A stretch of DNA of 64,000 bases from Allocoleopsis franciscana PCC 7113 (GCF_000317515.1 NC_019738.1:967501-1031500); one strand, 5' to 3'. Numbered from the stretch's first letter, positions 37,883 to 47,876 are shown. Notes: generated by a model from the sequence alone, not told the origin. Numbers and translations are program-made.

Positions 37883-38737
37883 TTATGTTTTCATCCACTG
37901 ACGAGTCCCAAAGAATTGACAGGAATAAGAAGCCAGTTCAGCGGCTTCAGCTAGGGAATCTGCAAAGTTTTGCCGCAGGATGGAGTGACAAAATGCCCCG
38001 TGAAAAACGTCCCCGGCGGCGAGTGTATCAACGGCCTTAATTGGTGGCAATTGAATTTGATCCAACACCCCTAAAGTGCAGTATTGAATTGGTTTTTCCC
38101 CTTGAGTAATGGCGATATGAGGAATCCCTAAAGCGGCAAGATAAGCCATAACCTCATCGCTGTTACGGCAACCGGGCGGATAAAAATTAGCAGAGCAAAT
38201 AGCATAATCGACAAAAGGCAAAACCTTTTCAAATCCCGGTTTCCAGCTACCGCCATCGATGACAACTGGAATATTCTGACTTTTGGCTAACTGAGCGATT
38301 GCACATCCAACAGCCATTTGATGACCATCAATCAGAACTATATCAACATCTGCGTCCAGCTCAATAGGCTGCTGATCAGGTGTTATTTGAATTTTTGTAG
38401 CATTAAGTGAGATGACGCTGCGATCGCCAGTGGATTCGGTCACAATGATAGAAGAAACGGGCGGCGGTTCTAGGGTAGTCGGGTTAAGGTCAGCAATCCT
38501 AACCCCATGATGTTCTAAGTCACTTCGGATTAAGTGAGTGATGGGGTGAGTGCCTACCACACCGAGAATTGTGGCAAGATTACCCAAGTAACTAAAGGTT
38601 ACGGCAGCATTGGTGGCTGGCCCACCAGCGGCAACTGTGTAGTCAGAGGCTACAACTTTTTGATTATGACCCGGAAGCTGGGCAGAGAGATAAACCAAGT
38701 CTAGGGTAACCATTCCTACAAAAAGTCCCTTGCTCAC
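37883..38737 (-). CDS. PfkB/ribokinase-family sugar kinase
   Basis: A 284-residue kinase. GGPATNAAVTFSYLG is the sugar-binding glycine motif, and DTLAAGDVFHGAF near the C-terminus carries the catalytic aspartate (the usual DTxGAGD with Ala for Gly). The start is taken at GTG 38737, ten bases after GGAGG; a GTG three codons earlier overlaps that site. The substrate is unknown. Divergent from rsmI. Confidence 0.88.
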   Translation of the reverse strand: MSKGLFVGMVTLDLVYLSAQLPGHNQKVVASDYTVAAGGPATNAAVTFSYLGNLATILGVVGTHPITHLIRSDLEHHGVRIADLNPTTLEPPPVSSIIVTESTGDRSVISLNATKIQITPDQQPIELDADVDIVLIDGHQMAVGCAIAQLAKSQNIPVVIDGGSWKPGFEKVLPFVDYAICSANFYPPGCRNSDEVMAYLAALGIPHIAITQGEKPIQYCTLGVLDQIQLPPIKAVDTLAAGDVFHGAFCHSILRQNFADSLAEAAELASYSCQFFGTRQWMKT

Positions 38738-38878
38738 AAACCACACCCCTCCAGTTCAGTCTGACTTCCGCTAATTGTAGTATTTTGGGGAATTGGCGAG
38801 AGGGTTAACAACAGTGGGCGAATCACGCTTGTACCAGAGACTGTTGTGTGAGATCAGTCATTGAGAGGAAGATAACGG

Positions 38879-39748
38879 GTGGGAACGCTTTACGTAGTAG
38901 GAACGCCGATTGGTAACCTGGAGGATATGACATTCCGGGCAGTACGGATATTACAAACGGTGGATTTGATCGCGGCGGAAGACACGCGCCATACGGGAAA
39001 GCTGTTGCAACATTTTGAGGTGAAGACGCCCCAAGTAAGTTATCACGAACACAATCGCACTGAGCGTCTATCAGAATTGTTGACAAAACTGGCTGAGGGA
39101 AAAGCTATTGCTTTGGTGACGGATGCGGGGATGCCGGGAATCTCTGATCCGGGCTATGAGTTGGTTAAGGCTTGCATTGAGGCAGAGATACCAGTCGTAC
39201 CCATCCCCGGTGCGACGGCGGGGATTACAGCCCTCAGCGCCGCTGGATTACCAACCGATCGCTTTGTGTTTGAAGGTTTTTTACCAGCAAGCGGTCAAGC
39301 TCGGCAAAAACGCTTAGAATTGCTGCAAGCGGAATCGAGAACATTAATTGTTTATGAATCTCCTCATCGCCTCCGCGCCACGTTGCCCGATTTAGCTAAC
39401 TCCCTAGGATTTCACCGTCCCATCGTCATTGCACGGGAATTAACCAAGTTACACGAAGAGTTTTGGCGGGGAACAATTGAGGAGGCGATCGCTCACTACA
39501 GGCAGAAGGAACCTAGAGGAGAATTTACCTTGGTGATTGCGGGGTCGCAAGCAGAGATGCCTGTTTTCTCAGAAGACGACCTGAAAGCTGAGCTACTTCA
39601 AATCATGGCTCAGGGAGTATCGCGATCGCAAGCGAGTCGCCAATTAGCTCAAATCACCAAACTCTCACGGCGTCAGCTTTACCAACTGGCACTCTCAATT
39701 CCGGGTTCTGATCTTGAAGTGACAAAGGAGAATTTAAAAGAAAAGTGA
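38879..39748 (+). CDS. rsmI: 16S rRNA (cytidine-1402-2'-O)-methyltransferase RsmI
   Basis: A 289-residue SAM-dependent tetrapyrrole-methylase-fold enzyme. LYVVGTPIGNLEDMTFRAV opens it, followed by AAEDTRHTGKLL, VTDAGMPGISDPGYEL and IPGATAGITALSAAGLPTDRFVFEGFLP. It methylates C1402 in the ribosomal P site. The start is GTG 38879, because the conserved GTLYVVGTP follows at once. Its stop overlaps the next gene by GTGA. Confidence 0.95.
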   Translation: MGTLYVVGTPIGNLEDMTFRAVRILQTVDLIAAEDTRHTGKLLQHFEVKTPQVSYHEHNRTERLSELLTKLAEGKAIALVTDAGMPGISDPGYELVKACIEAEIPVVPIPGATAGITALSAAGLPTDRFVFEGFLPASGQARQKRLELLQAESRTLIVYESPHRLRATLPDLANSLGFHRPIVIARELTKLHEEFWRGTIEEAIAHYRQKEPRGEFTLVIAGSQAEMPVFSEDDLKAELLQIMAQGVSRSQASRQLAQITKLSRRQLYQLALSIPGSDLEVTKENLKEK

Positions 39749-40515
39749 AAACGCGATGGTTACTCACAGGTTGGCTGATGGGACTGCTTTTAGTCGGTTG
39801 TAATCGCTCACCCTCAGTCTCAGTCTCAGTCTCAGAAACACCTGTTTCTTCCTCCAATCCGACCCCTTCTAATCCAGGGGTGGTGTATTCAACCTCCAGC
39901 CCAACCACGTCTAAGCCGATTGAGGCATCACCCACGCCAAGACAAATATCCTCCAAACCCCTGAGTCCACCTGCCTCAGACACGTTTACCATTTCCCCTC
40001 AGGGCATTGGTTCGGCGAAAGTGGGAATGACCTATGGGCAGCTCAAAAAGATATTGGCTGGGAAGGCGGAATTTCAGGTGAAGTCACCGTTTATTGTAGA
40101 TTTTGATGCGATCGCAATTACCCAAGACGGAAAAGAGCAATTTTATATTCTTTACCCCGCTGGAGTACCCTTAGCTGATTCCGATGTAATTGAAGCCTTA
40201 GTCACAGATAATCCCAATTATCGAACAGCTCAGGGGGTGGGTCCGGGAACCCTAATCGAGCAAGCCGAAGCCATCTACGGAAATGCCAGATTATCTTACA
40301 ACACCCTCAATGAGTCAAGGGAATACGTCCAATTTGCCAACCAACCCTCTAAAGATATCGCCTTCCGCACTCAGCCACCTCCCAATCAGTCCTTTGCAGG
40401 CATTTATCCCGAATCCAAAGCAGAGCTTAAAGAGACCCAAAAAATTCAAAAAGCAGCCTCAATTGGGTTAGTCGAAGTTTACTGTCGGCAGAATTGCCCC
40501 TTTCCGTCGCCCTAA
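39745..40515 (+). CDS. Putative lipoprotein
   Basis: A 256-residue protein with signal peptide WLLTGWLMGLLLVGC giving a lipobox cysteine at C19. A Ser/Pro/Thr-rich linker (about 20-80) includes SVSVSVS, encoded by a CTCAGT hexamer repeated three times (39813-39835). The soluble domain starts near residue 82 with ISPQGIGSAKVGMTYGQLKKIL and contains GPGTLIEQAEAIYGNARLSYN; two cysteines near the C-terminus (YCRQNC) may form a disulfide. I do not recognise the fold. The start is GTG 39745, overlapping the rsmI stop; AAAGGAG lies 14 bases upstream. Confidence 0.7.
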   Translation: MKTRWLLTGWLMGLLLVGCNRSPSVSVSVSETPVSSSNPTPSNPGVVYSTSSPTTSKPIEASPTPRQISSKPLSPPASDTFTISPQGIGSAKVGMTYGQLKKILAGKAEFQVKSPFIVDFDAIAITQDGKEQFYILYPAGVPLADSDVIEALVTDNPNYRTAQGVGPGTLIEQAEAIYGNARLSYNTLNESREYVQFANQPSKDIAFRTQPPPNQSFAGIYPESKAELKETQKIQKAASIGLVEVYCRQNCPFPSP

Positions 40516-40727
40516 ACGGAAGTTTCCTCGCGAAGGCGGGCGGCGAAAGTTTCCCACTAGTCTGATCAAAGGAGTGGGGGAAGGGGAGAGGGAGAGAAAC
40601 ACCGACAAAAAAAATGGGTGGATTATTTCTGCCAGTCTACATTAGGGCAATAGCGCTCAACTAGAATCCAAAATTGTTTTGTTATGTAGTGATTCAAAAC
40701 AGTATGTCGTTATTCAACGGTTATCGC

Positions 40728-41855
40728 CTAGGCATCTTGGAACACGTCACTCGAAAACATCTCTGTTAAGGTGCGTAGATAGGGTAAAAAGGTTGCCATT
40801 TCATTAGCCGGTAGGCGATCATGCATGTCCCAACCCATTGTTTTGAGCATGTCTTGGATCAGTTTCCAACTGACCTTTAGGCGAGGATATAACATGACGC
40901 ACAGAGGAAAGAGTTCTTGTTGTACCGAGCGGATGTCGTCTTCTAAAACGCACAGGCACAGATAAACCTGAAACATCTCAACATCACGGATACTAGCGGT
41001 TTTCACCGTAGGGTTACTGAGCAGACCACTGTAGCTGGCATAGCTGGGATATAAACGGCAAACTTGGTTACAAACAGAGACAGCAATCTTACTGCTGAAC
41101 GGTAAAAGATGCTGAACAGCCGATAGAGCCGGAGAATCAAAGGGATGGTTAGCCGCAGCTTCGTAGGCCGCTTGTAGGGGCATGTACATGTGGTCATCCA
41201 TTACTTTTAAGTAGGGCAGCCACAGCCTTTGTTCTGTTGATGTCAGCCACTCCAGCAACTTTTGACCCGTGTAGTGAAACTGCATACTGACGAAGCCAAT
41301 GGCTCGGCGATCCACACGAGTGTATTTCTGGCGTACCAGACCAAAATCTTTCCCCACAATCACCGATAGCCGACGGGGCGTTGACCGCTCGGCATAGGCC
41401 GCAAGTACTTTTTGAAACAGCACACGAGTATCAGCGGCAATCTCCAAGGGATTGATCAGGTCGGGGTTGATGCCGTGGCGTCGGATTTCTTCAGATAGCA
41501 ACGTTTCTGTGAGAGACCAGGCTTGAGCACTGGCTAAATTTAAATTTTGCATCAGCTTTTGAGCCGTGCGCTCTCGACCTTCTTTCGAGGCAGTTTGCTT
41601 GAGATTGTCAGCCTCGCTCAGCGCCGAGTACTCATCCTGCCCTGTCACGGAAACAAAGTATTTCCGCGCCCAGAGAGCCGCCAAAGAATGAACGTTGGAT
41701 TTTGATGTTGATGATGAGGATTTAGAGGAGGGAACGAGGGAAGGACGATCGCTCCTTAGCGCAGTGCCTTTTGGGCAATCCTCAGCTATAGAATTGGAAA
41801 CTGAAACTCCAGAGGACTGAACTTCAGCCCCGATAGATGCCAACGGATGAGCCAT
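40728..41855 (-). CDS. Conserved cyanobacterial hypothetical protein
   Basis: A 375-residue soluble protein of unknown function. The first 55 residues are Ser-rich and likely disordered. The rest is helical, with conserved-looking phrases such as LNLASAQAWSLTETLLSEEIRRHGINPDLINP, VGKDFGLVRQKYTRVDRRAIGFVSMQFHYTGQ and QVYLCLCVLEDDIRSVQQELFPLCVMLYPRLKVSW. No known motif is evident. It is monocistronic and followed by 212 bases before the lipoprotein end on the other strand. Confidence 0.62.
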   Translation of the reverse strand: MAHPLASIGAEVQSSGVSVSNSIAEDCPKGTALRSDRPSLVPSSKSSSSTSKSNVHSLAALWARKYFVSVTGQDEYSALSEADNLKQTASKEGRERTAQKLMQNLNLASAQAWSLTETLLSEEIRRHGINPDLINPLEIAADTRVLFQKVLAAYAERSTPRRLSVIVGKDFGLVRQKYTRVDRRAIGFVSMQFHYTGQKLLEWLTSTEQRLWLPYLKVMDDHMYMPLQAAYEAAANHPFDSPALSAVQHLLPFSSKIAVSVCNQVCRLYPSYASYSGLLSNPTVKTASIRDVEMFQVYLCLCVLEDDIRSVQQELFPLCVMLYPRLKVSWKLIQDMLKTMGWDMHDRLPANEMATFLPYLRTLTEMFSSDVFQDA

Positions 41856-42408
41856 GTCAATAGGGATTCTATTAGGGATATATGAAAACGAGCTATGCCG
41901 TATTTTTACTTATTTTTATAATTTAGCAAACAATATTTTTACGATTATTTAACTAAATCCGGATCTTTTCTAATTTTTCTGAGCTGAGCAGGCTATCTTC
42001 GGTGATGGGCTTTCCTTACGGGCAACAGCGAAAAAGGGCTTTTTAAAAGAGCGATCGCCACTGGGATCAGAGGTTGTACCACTCGTTAGCCATTCCTCAC
42101 GGCATTTTGGCGTAAAACACACTTATTTGGGTAATTTTTTTGAAAATTCTGCTTAATCGACTCAGATATCAATAATTTTGGGGTTTATACGGACTGTAGC
42201 TATCCCTTTCCCTAGAAAACTCCCTTACTTCCTGTATGACATGACTGAAGTATTCTCTCAAATTTTTAGGTTCTTTTAACAGATTTTCCCTATTGTCTAA
42301 AAATACTCATCCGCTCCCTGTAGGCTATCTAGCCTAATCTTATAACTGGATATTCTTTATAGAAGAATTGACAGACCTTGAAGGTAATTTATAACTTTAG
42401 GTCATTGC
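41856..42408. other. AT-rich intergenic region
   Basis: 553 bases between two minus-strand genes, with no gene or clear repeat apart from a HIP1 octamer near 42052. It should contain the promoter of the gene starting at 41855 and the end of the nucleoside hydrolase transcript. Confidence 0.4.
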
Positions 42409-43332
42409 CTAACGTGCCCATTGTTGCAAGATGTAGGCGTAGTATTTTTCCTGATCGACTTTGTCCATGGCTTGAATCTTTCTGCCGCCTGTTTCCACTT
42501 TGGTTCGTCCCTGACTTTTGCCAGTCGTGACAATTACGGTTTCCCATTCTTGAAGTTGATAAAATTCTGGATGAGCCAGATAAGTTGTAGCAAGAACATC
42601 CCAGAAGTAATAAACCTGTGTCATTACCAGTGCATAACATTGTCCTGCTAAATCCGAGAGAGGATATCGGCGTTGTTTAGTGAGTTGACGCACAAACTCG
42701 GATGTTACGGGAACCTGATTCGTCAGATCCAAGGGACATAGAATCAAGGGAATCTGAGTCTGCCATACCCGATGAGCGGCGAGGGAGTCCCAGTAAACAT
42801 TCCATTCCGCTGAACCATCCTGTCCCGGTTCCAGAGCCGGTTCAACATTGCCGGGGACGTTGAGCGCCCCACCCATCCAGACAATTCTCTCAATGTGTTG
42901 CTCAATTTGTGGTGCTAAATCGAGGGCAGCCGCGACTGTGGTTAAAGGACCTGTGACCATCAATGTGACAGGTTGCTCTGCCGCCAAGAGCGATCGCACC
43001 ATAAATTCTTGACCGGTTTCTGGGGCTAGGGGTGTCTGAATTTCATCCTGTTCGTTGAGAATGGGCAAATAATCTACCACAAAGGAATCACGGCGGTAAA
43101 GGGCTGGGAATGGATTGATTCCTCGAACTGTACTTTGGGCAACTGGAATGTCCGAACGCCCGACTAAATCCAAAATTTTGCGTGTTGCACTCACGGCTTG
43201 CTGGATGTAGCAGTCTGCTGGAGTAACCACAATGCCAAGGGGCTGGATATGTTCCATTGTCATCAGCAGCAGGGTTGCCAGATAATCATCTACGCCGCCA
43301 TCTTGATCCATTAATACTAGTGGTTTAGACAT
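42409..43332 (-). CDS. Nucleoside hydrolase
   Basis: A 307-residue hydrolase of the IUNH family. The calcium-binding motif DQDGGVDD is at 9-16 and VTGPLTTVAAAL, a family signature, near 123. VWMGGALNVPGN and AEWNVYWDSLAA contain further substrate ligands. The C-terminal metal aspartate is in YYFWDVLATTYL, where a tryptophan takes the place of the catalytic histidine of the inosine-uridine group, suggesting different leaving-group chemistry or substrate. Lies 77 bases after the large sensor kinase on the same strand, a possible read-through pair. Confidence 0.87.
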   Translation of the reverse strand: MSKPLVLMDQDGGVDDYLATLLLMTMEHIQPLGIVVTPADCYIQQAVSATRKILDLVGRSDIPVAQSTVRGINPFPALYRRDSFVVDYLPILNEQDEIQTPLAPETGQEFMVRSLLAAEQPVTLMVTGPLTTVAAALDLAPQIEQHIERIVWMGGALNVPGNVEPALEPGQDGSAEWNVYWDSLAAHRVWQTQIPLILCPLDLTNQVPVTSEFVRQLTKQRRYPLSDLAGQCYALVMTQVYYFWDVLATTYLAHPEFYQLQEWETVIVTTGKSQGRTKVETGGRKIQAMDKVDQEKYYAYILQQWAR

Positions 43333-43409
43333 AGTATTTTGCCTTAATCAGGGTCTCAATAAGGTATCATTTCTTACGCAACAATAAAATCATGGACAAA
43401 GATTTCCCC

Positions 43410-46400
43410 TTAAGCCTTTATATTGGGAAAACTTATTGCCAATTCGATTCCCTGCTCTTGTTTTAATTCAATATTGCCCTCTAGTTGCTGCGTTAAAACT
43501 TTAACTAACTTGAGACCTAAAGTGGATTTTTCTTGAATATTAAAATCTTTAGGGAAACCAACCCCATTGTCTTTAACGATTAAAGTAAATCTCTTATTTC
43601 TATCAAATTTGAAATACAGATTTATTAGACCTTTGGCTGAGTTAGGGAAAGCATGTTTTAATGAATTTGACAAAAGTTCATTAATAATCAATCCACAAGG
43701 GATAGCTGTATCAATATTTAGGTAAATCGGTTCTATGTTAGAATAAACTTGAATCAATTCCGAATCTACTTTATAGGAGAGTAGAAGATGATTCATTAAC
43801 GTTTCAACATATTCGGCAAAATTAATTTTTTCTACTGATGTTGATTGATATAGTTTTTCATGAATTATGGTCATTGATTTAATTCGGTTGTAGCTTTCCT
43901 GAAAGACTGCCAATGTCTTTTCATCATTTAGTGTTTGGGATTGGAGATCTAGCAAACTACAAATTATTTGTAAATTATTTTTGACCCGATGGTGGACTTC
44001 TTGTAGCAAAATTTCTTTTTCCCGGAGTGATGCACGTAGAGCTTCTTCTGCAAACATGCGATCTGTAATATCAATTGCTACCGATACAGCCGCCGTATTT
44101 CGGTGATATTTCTGAACTGACATCAAGTAACTTCGTATAGAGTCCTGGACTGATAACTTAATAACTTGGGTCGTACTTAGCTCTGGACTGGCTAGAAACT
44201 GGTGGATCAACTCAGACAAGAGAGAGTCGGTTAAAAAAAAGCCAATTTCTCGACCAATAAAGTCATCTGGAGACAATTTGAAGGTGTCCGCTAAATGTCG
44301 ATTAACACCGAGGTAACGCCCATCTGAACTCATCCAGCAAACACACCCAGGGACAGTATCTATAACTGCCTGAAGTTGATCTTTTGCTTGTTGTAGTGCC
44401 TCAATATAATCTTGACGTTCAGCTTCTGCCTGTTTGCGAGATGTGATATCTTGAAAGGCGACTATGGCGTATAAAATAGCACCCTGTTCATCATAAATAG
44501 GGGTTCCCCAAACTTGTAAAGGAACAATTTTATCGGATTGATGAATCTCCAGATCATCAAGAGTTATTTTTTCCCCCCTCAATGCCCGTACCAAGGGTAA
44601 TTGCTCTGTTGGATACAACTGCTCTGTCCCAGCAACATAGGCTTGGCAAGTCTCAGAAAAAAGCTGGATAGGTGGTTTAAGAAGGGCTTCTATACCCTGC
44701 AACTGCAAGCCAATTTGGTTGACATAGATGAACTGACCTGCTTGATCAATGACTCCTATCCCTACCGGGATAGCTTCTAGAAACTGATTCAACTTTCTTT
44801 CACTTTCGCGCAGCAATGCATTTTCTTTCTTTTGCGCTCTGGTTTTCCACTGGACATACCCAATTACAACAGTGACCACAGCCATAATATAAAGAGTGTA
44901 AGCCCACCAAGTTTTCCAAGGAGGGGGAGTAATCAAGATTTTGATAGAAGTGCCTTTTTCATTCCACACGCCATCGTTGTTGGAACCTTTAACTTTAAAT
45001 ATGTATGTTCCACCATCTAGGTTGGTATAACTGGCATAGCGCCTGATTCCTGAATAAATCCAATCTTTATCAAATCCTTCTAACTTGTAGGCATATTGAT
45101 TTTTCAGAGGGTTTGTGTAGTCAAGGGCAGCAAATTCAAATCCAAAAAAGTTATCTTTGTAAGATAATTTTATGGATTGAATTTCAAAAATCGATGGTTT
45201 TAATTTTACACTCTCATTAAACTTTTTAAAGTCAGTTATAACGATTGGGGGAATATGAGGATTGTCTTTTACCTGATCAGGATAAAATGCATTGAAGCCA
45301 TTGAGTCCTCCAAAAAACATTTCCCCTGTTTTACTTTTGAGATAAGCTTTCACGCCATCAAACTCATTTCCCTGAAGCCCATCGCTGACATCATAATTTC
45401 TAAAGGTTTCAGTTTTAGGATTAAATTTGGAGATTCCTTTGCCAGTGCTTAACCAAAGATTACCTTCATCGTCCGCTAGGATACCTACTACTGAATTGTT
45501 AGGTAGTCCATTTTTTTCTGTGTAATGTGTAAATGTTTCAGTAGCGATATCAAATTTATCAAGCCCTCCCCCAAATGTACCTATCCAGAGCGTACCGGAC
45601 GGATATTCATAGATAGATACAATTCGATCATAACTTAGACTATTTGGATTTTTGGGATCATGTTTGTAATGAATAAAATTTTCAGTCTCACGCTGAAACT
45701 TATTCAGTCCACCATTCAAGGTACCAATCCATATTGTCTCAGCTCGATCTTCATAGATTAAAAAAGCACTAATATCACTTAAACTATTGGGATTACTAGG
45801 ATCGTTTGTATAATGTGTAAACTGTTCAGACTCTGGCTCAAATTTGTTGAGTCCGCCACGCATAGTCCCAATCCAAAGCGTACCTAAATAGTCTTCATGA
45901 ATGGAGGTGACGGTATTATCACTTAAACTATAAGGCTTATTAAAATTATGTTGATAATGGGTAATTTTTTGGGTTTTACGGTCAATTTTATCGAGTCCAC
46001 TGCCAAACGTGCCAACCCAGAGCATACCATTTCTATCTTCATAGGTTGACCAAATATTGTTACTACTTAAGCTATAAGAATTTGCTGAGTTGTGTGTGTA
46101 GTGGGTAAATTTTCCAGTTTGACTATCAAACTTATTGACTCCTCCGTCCGAAGTGCCAATCCAGAGCTGACCGAAATGATCTTCATCAATTGACATCACA
46201 TGATTATCACTCAGGCTATTGAGCTTAGCTGGGTCATTTTTGTAATGTAGGAATTTCGGCTCTTTGAGGTCTAACTTATTAAGCCCACTGAATGCGGTAC
46301 CAATCCATAAAATTTGGTCATGACCAACCCAGAGAGAGATAACTAGATTATCACTCAAGGTTTGTGGATTTTTAGAGTCATGCTTGTAATGAATAAATTG

Positions 46401-47420
46401 CCCATTTTTAGGAACAAATTTATCGAGTCCTGAACCATAAGAATTTCCATACCAGCTACTTGTAGCTAGCCAGAGATTGCCAAGTTGATCTTCAGCCATT
46501 GAATTGATAGTATTATGATTTAAACTATTAGGGTTATCTGGGTCATGAGTGTAATGGAAAAATCGTCCGCTTTCGCGATCAAATTCGTTGAGTCCTCCAT
46601 TTTTAGTACCAATCCAAAGCTTCGTAGACTGGTCTTCATGGATTGATAAGACAGTATCATCATTCAAGCTACTGGGGTCAGATGGATTATTTCTGTAGTG
46701 AATAAATTGACCTGTTTTGCGATTAAATTTGTTGAGTCCCCCGCCGCCTGTGCCAATCCACAGAGTCCCTAATTTGTCTTCATAAATTGAGAAAATAATA
46801 TCGTTACTTAAGCTATTCGGGTCATTTAAGTGATGTTGATAATGAGTAAACTGCTCATTTTCGCGATCAAATTTATTAAGTCCTCCTCCATCTGTACCAA
46901 CCCAGAGTGTACCAAATCGGTCTTGATAAATTGATAAAACTCGATTATGACTCAAGCTTTTTGGATTATCAACATCATGTATATATCGGGTAAAATTTTC
47001 AGTCTCTCGATTAAATTTGTTGAGTCCCCCCCCATCTGTACCAATCCACATTATTCCAGACTTGTCTTCATAAATTGATGTGATAAAATTATCAGATAAT
47101 GAGTATGCATCAAGAGCGTTATATTTATAAACTGTGAAGTCATAGCCGTCATATTTATTAAGTCCATCTTGCGTCCCAAACCACATAAATCCCTGACTAT
47201 CTTGAAAGATAGAGTTAAGGCCACTTTGAGACACCCCTTGGTCAGCAGTGATATGTTCAAATGTAGGATTTGCTTCGGCAGCATATACAAAAGTTGGTAG
47301 GCTCAGGAGGATTATAATCGTGAGGATAAAGTTCAAAATTGTATTTTTGAGCCATTGTCGAATTTGACAACTTATTTCATCGTCTTGATAACACCAATCA
47401 AACACAATGCTCACCTTCAT
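43410..47420 (-). CDS. Giant propeller sensor histidine kinase
   Basis: A 1336-residue protein. A signal anchor (about 27-47) is followed by 14 blades marked by LW(I/V)GT...GGLNKF (about 75-690), enough for two seven-bladed propellers, then a Y_Y_Y beta domain (about 730-800), a membrane helix (about 812-835), two PAS domains, a HisKA_2 dimerisation helix with the phospho-histidine near 1141 (EVHHRVKNNLQIICSLLDLQ) and a HATPase domain (NELLSNSLKHAFP, DNGVGF). The propellers should lie outside the membrane. This two-component propeller layout is well known in Bacteroidetes, where it senses glycans. No receiver domain is attached. Downstream of the RiPP precursor on the same strand. Confidence 0.93.
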   Translation of the reverse strand: MKVSIVFDWCYQDDEISCQIRQWLKNTILNFILTIIILLSLPTFVYAAEANPTFEHITADQGVSQSGLNSIFQDSQGFMWFGTQDGLNKYDGYDFTVYKYNALDAYSLSDNFITSIYEDKSGIMWIGTDGGGLNKFNRETENFTRYIHDVDNPKSLSHNRVLSIYQDRFGTLWVGTDGGGLNKFDRENEQFTHYQHHLNDPNSLSNDIIFSIYEDKLGTLWIGTGGGGLNKFNRKTGQFIHYRNNPSDPSSLNDDTVLSIHEDQSTKLWIGTKNGGLNEFDRESGRFFHYTHDPDNPNSLNHNTINSMAEDQLGNLWLATSSWYGNSYGSGLDKFVPKNGQFIHYKHDSKNPQTLSDNLVISLWVGHDQILWIGTAFSGLNKLDLKEPKFLHYKNDPAKLNSLSDNHVMSIDEDHFGQLWIGTSDGGVNKFDSQTGKFTHYTHNSANSYSLSSNNIWSTYEDRNGMLWVGTFGSGLDKIDRKTQKITHYQHNFNKPYSLSDNTVTSIHEDYLGTLWIGTMRGGLNKFEPESEQFTHYTNDPSNPNSLSDISAFLIYEDRAETIWIGTLNGGLNKFQRETENFIHYKHDPKNPNSLSYDRIVSIYEYPSGTLWIGTFGGGLDKFDIATETFTHYTEKNGLPNNSVVGILADDEGNLWLSTGKGISKFNPKTETFRNYDVSDGLQGNEFDGVKAYLKSKTGEMFFGGLNGFNAFYPDQVKDNPHIPPIVITDFKKFNESVKLKPSIFEIQSIKLSYKDNFFGFEFAALDYTNPLKNQYAYKLEGFDKDWIYSGIRRYASYTNLDGGTYIFKVKGSNNDGVWNEKGTSIKILITPPPWKTWWAYTLYIMAVVTVVIGYVQWKTRAQKKENALLRESERKLNQFLEAIPVGIGVIDQAGQFIYVNQIGLQLQGIEALLKPPIQLFSETCQAYVAGTEQLYPTEQLPLVRALRGEKITLDDLEIHQSDKIVPLQVWGTPIYDEQGAILYAIVAFQDITSRKQAEAERQDYIEALQQAKDQLQAVIDTVPGCVCWMSSDGRYLGVNRHLADTFKLSPDDFIGREIGFFLTDSLLSELIHQFLASPELSTTQVIKLSVQDSIRSYLMSVQKYHRNTAAVSVAIDITDRMFAEEALRASLREKEILLQEVHHRVKNNLQIICSLLDLQSQTLNDEKTLAVFQESYNRIKSMTIIHEKLYQSTSVEKINFAEYVETLMNHLLLSYKVDSELIQVYSNIEPIYLNIDTAIPCGLIINELLSNSLKHAFPNSAKGLINLYFKFDRNKRFTLIVKDNGVGFPKDFNIQEKSTLGLKLVKVLTQQLEGNIELKQEQGIELAISFPNIKA

Positions 47421-47466
47421 AGACTCTACTATTCTTGAAGCTCCTCGGATTAGGCTTCTAAGATAA

Positions 47467-47489
47467 TAGGGTGGGCATTGCCCACCCTA
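47467..47489. repeat. Perfect 23-base palindrome, copy 2
   Basis: Eleven-base arms (TAGGGTGGGCA) flank a single T. It is the same element as that at 7005-7029 with the centre base changed. It lies between the precursor gene and the sensor kinase, so it could act as an RNA hairpin that terminates or stabilises the precursor transcript. Confidence 0.75.
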
Positions 47490-47540
47490 CAGGAGAATTG
47501 TTCAAAAATTAATAATAAGTTCAACAAGAATATTGAGACA

Positions 47541-47876
47541 TCAAGCACAGATTACGATCGGAGGGTCTTCAGGGTCATCAATATCACTCCAAGATGGAAC
47601 CTCTGACTCTGTAAGTTCAGTTGGCTTGGAAGGGAGTGAGATTTCGTAGACTTGATTACTGTCTACGTTGGCATCTGCACTCATTAGGCTTCCCTCTGAG
47701 CTGCTTTCGTTCACTCTGGCTGTTACACCATTAGGAAGAGTCAGTCCGTTTTCTTGAAGAACAGCGACGGGTTCGGAGATAAAGCGTTCTTTAAACTCTT
47801 CATCTAACCAGGCTTGGGCGACAATCTTAGACAAAGCTTTTTGCGATTCTGGGCAATCTTTCGTTAACAAAAGCAT
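47541..47876 (-). CDS. NHLP-leader RiPP precursor peptide
   Basis: A 111-residue precursor. Residues 12-50 (ALSKIVAQAWLDEEFKERF, then ISEPVAVLQENGLTLPNG) match the nitrile-hydratase-alpha-like leader family, and VYEISLPSKPTELTESE (about 76-92) is the usual leader end. No GG or AG cleavage site follows. The presumed core, about 19 residues long, is acidic and ends in a penultimate cysteine: SWSDIDDPEDPPIVICA. It has one Cys and two Ser, so few heterocycles are possible. It lies 121 bases downstream of the SagB-type gene on the same strand. The leader call is good; the core and its processing are inference. Confidence 0.82.
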   Translation of the reverse strand: MLLLTKDCPESQKALSKIVAQAWLDEEFKERFISEPVAVLQENGLTLPNGVTARVNESSSEGSLMSADANVDSNQVYEISLPSKPTELTESEVPSWSDIDDPEDPPIVICA

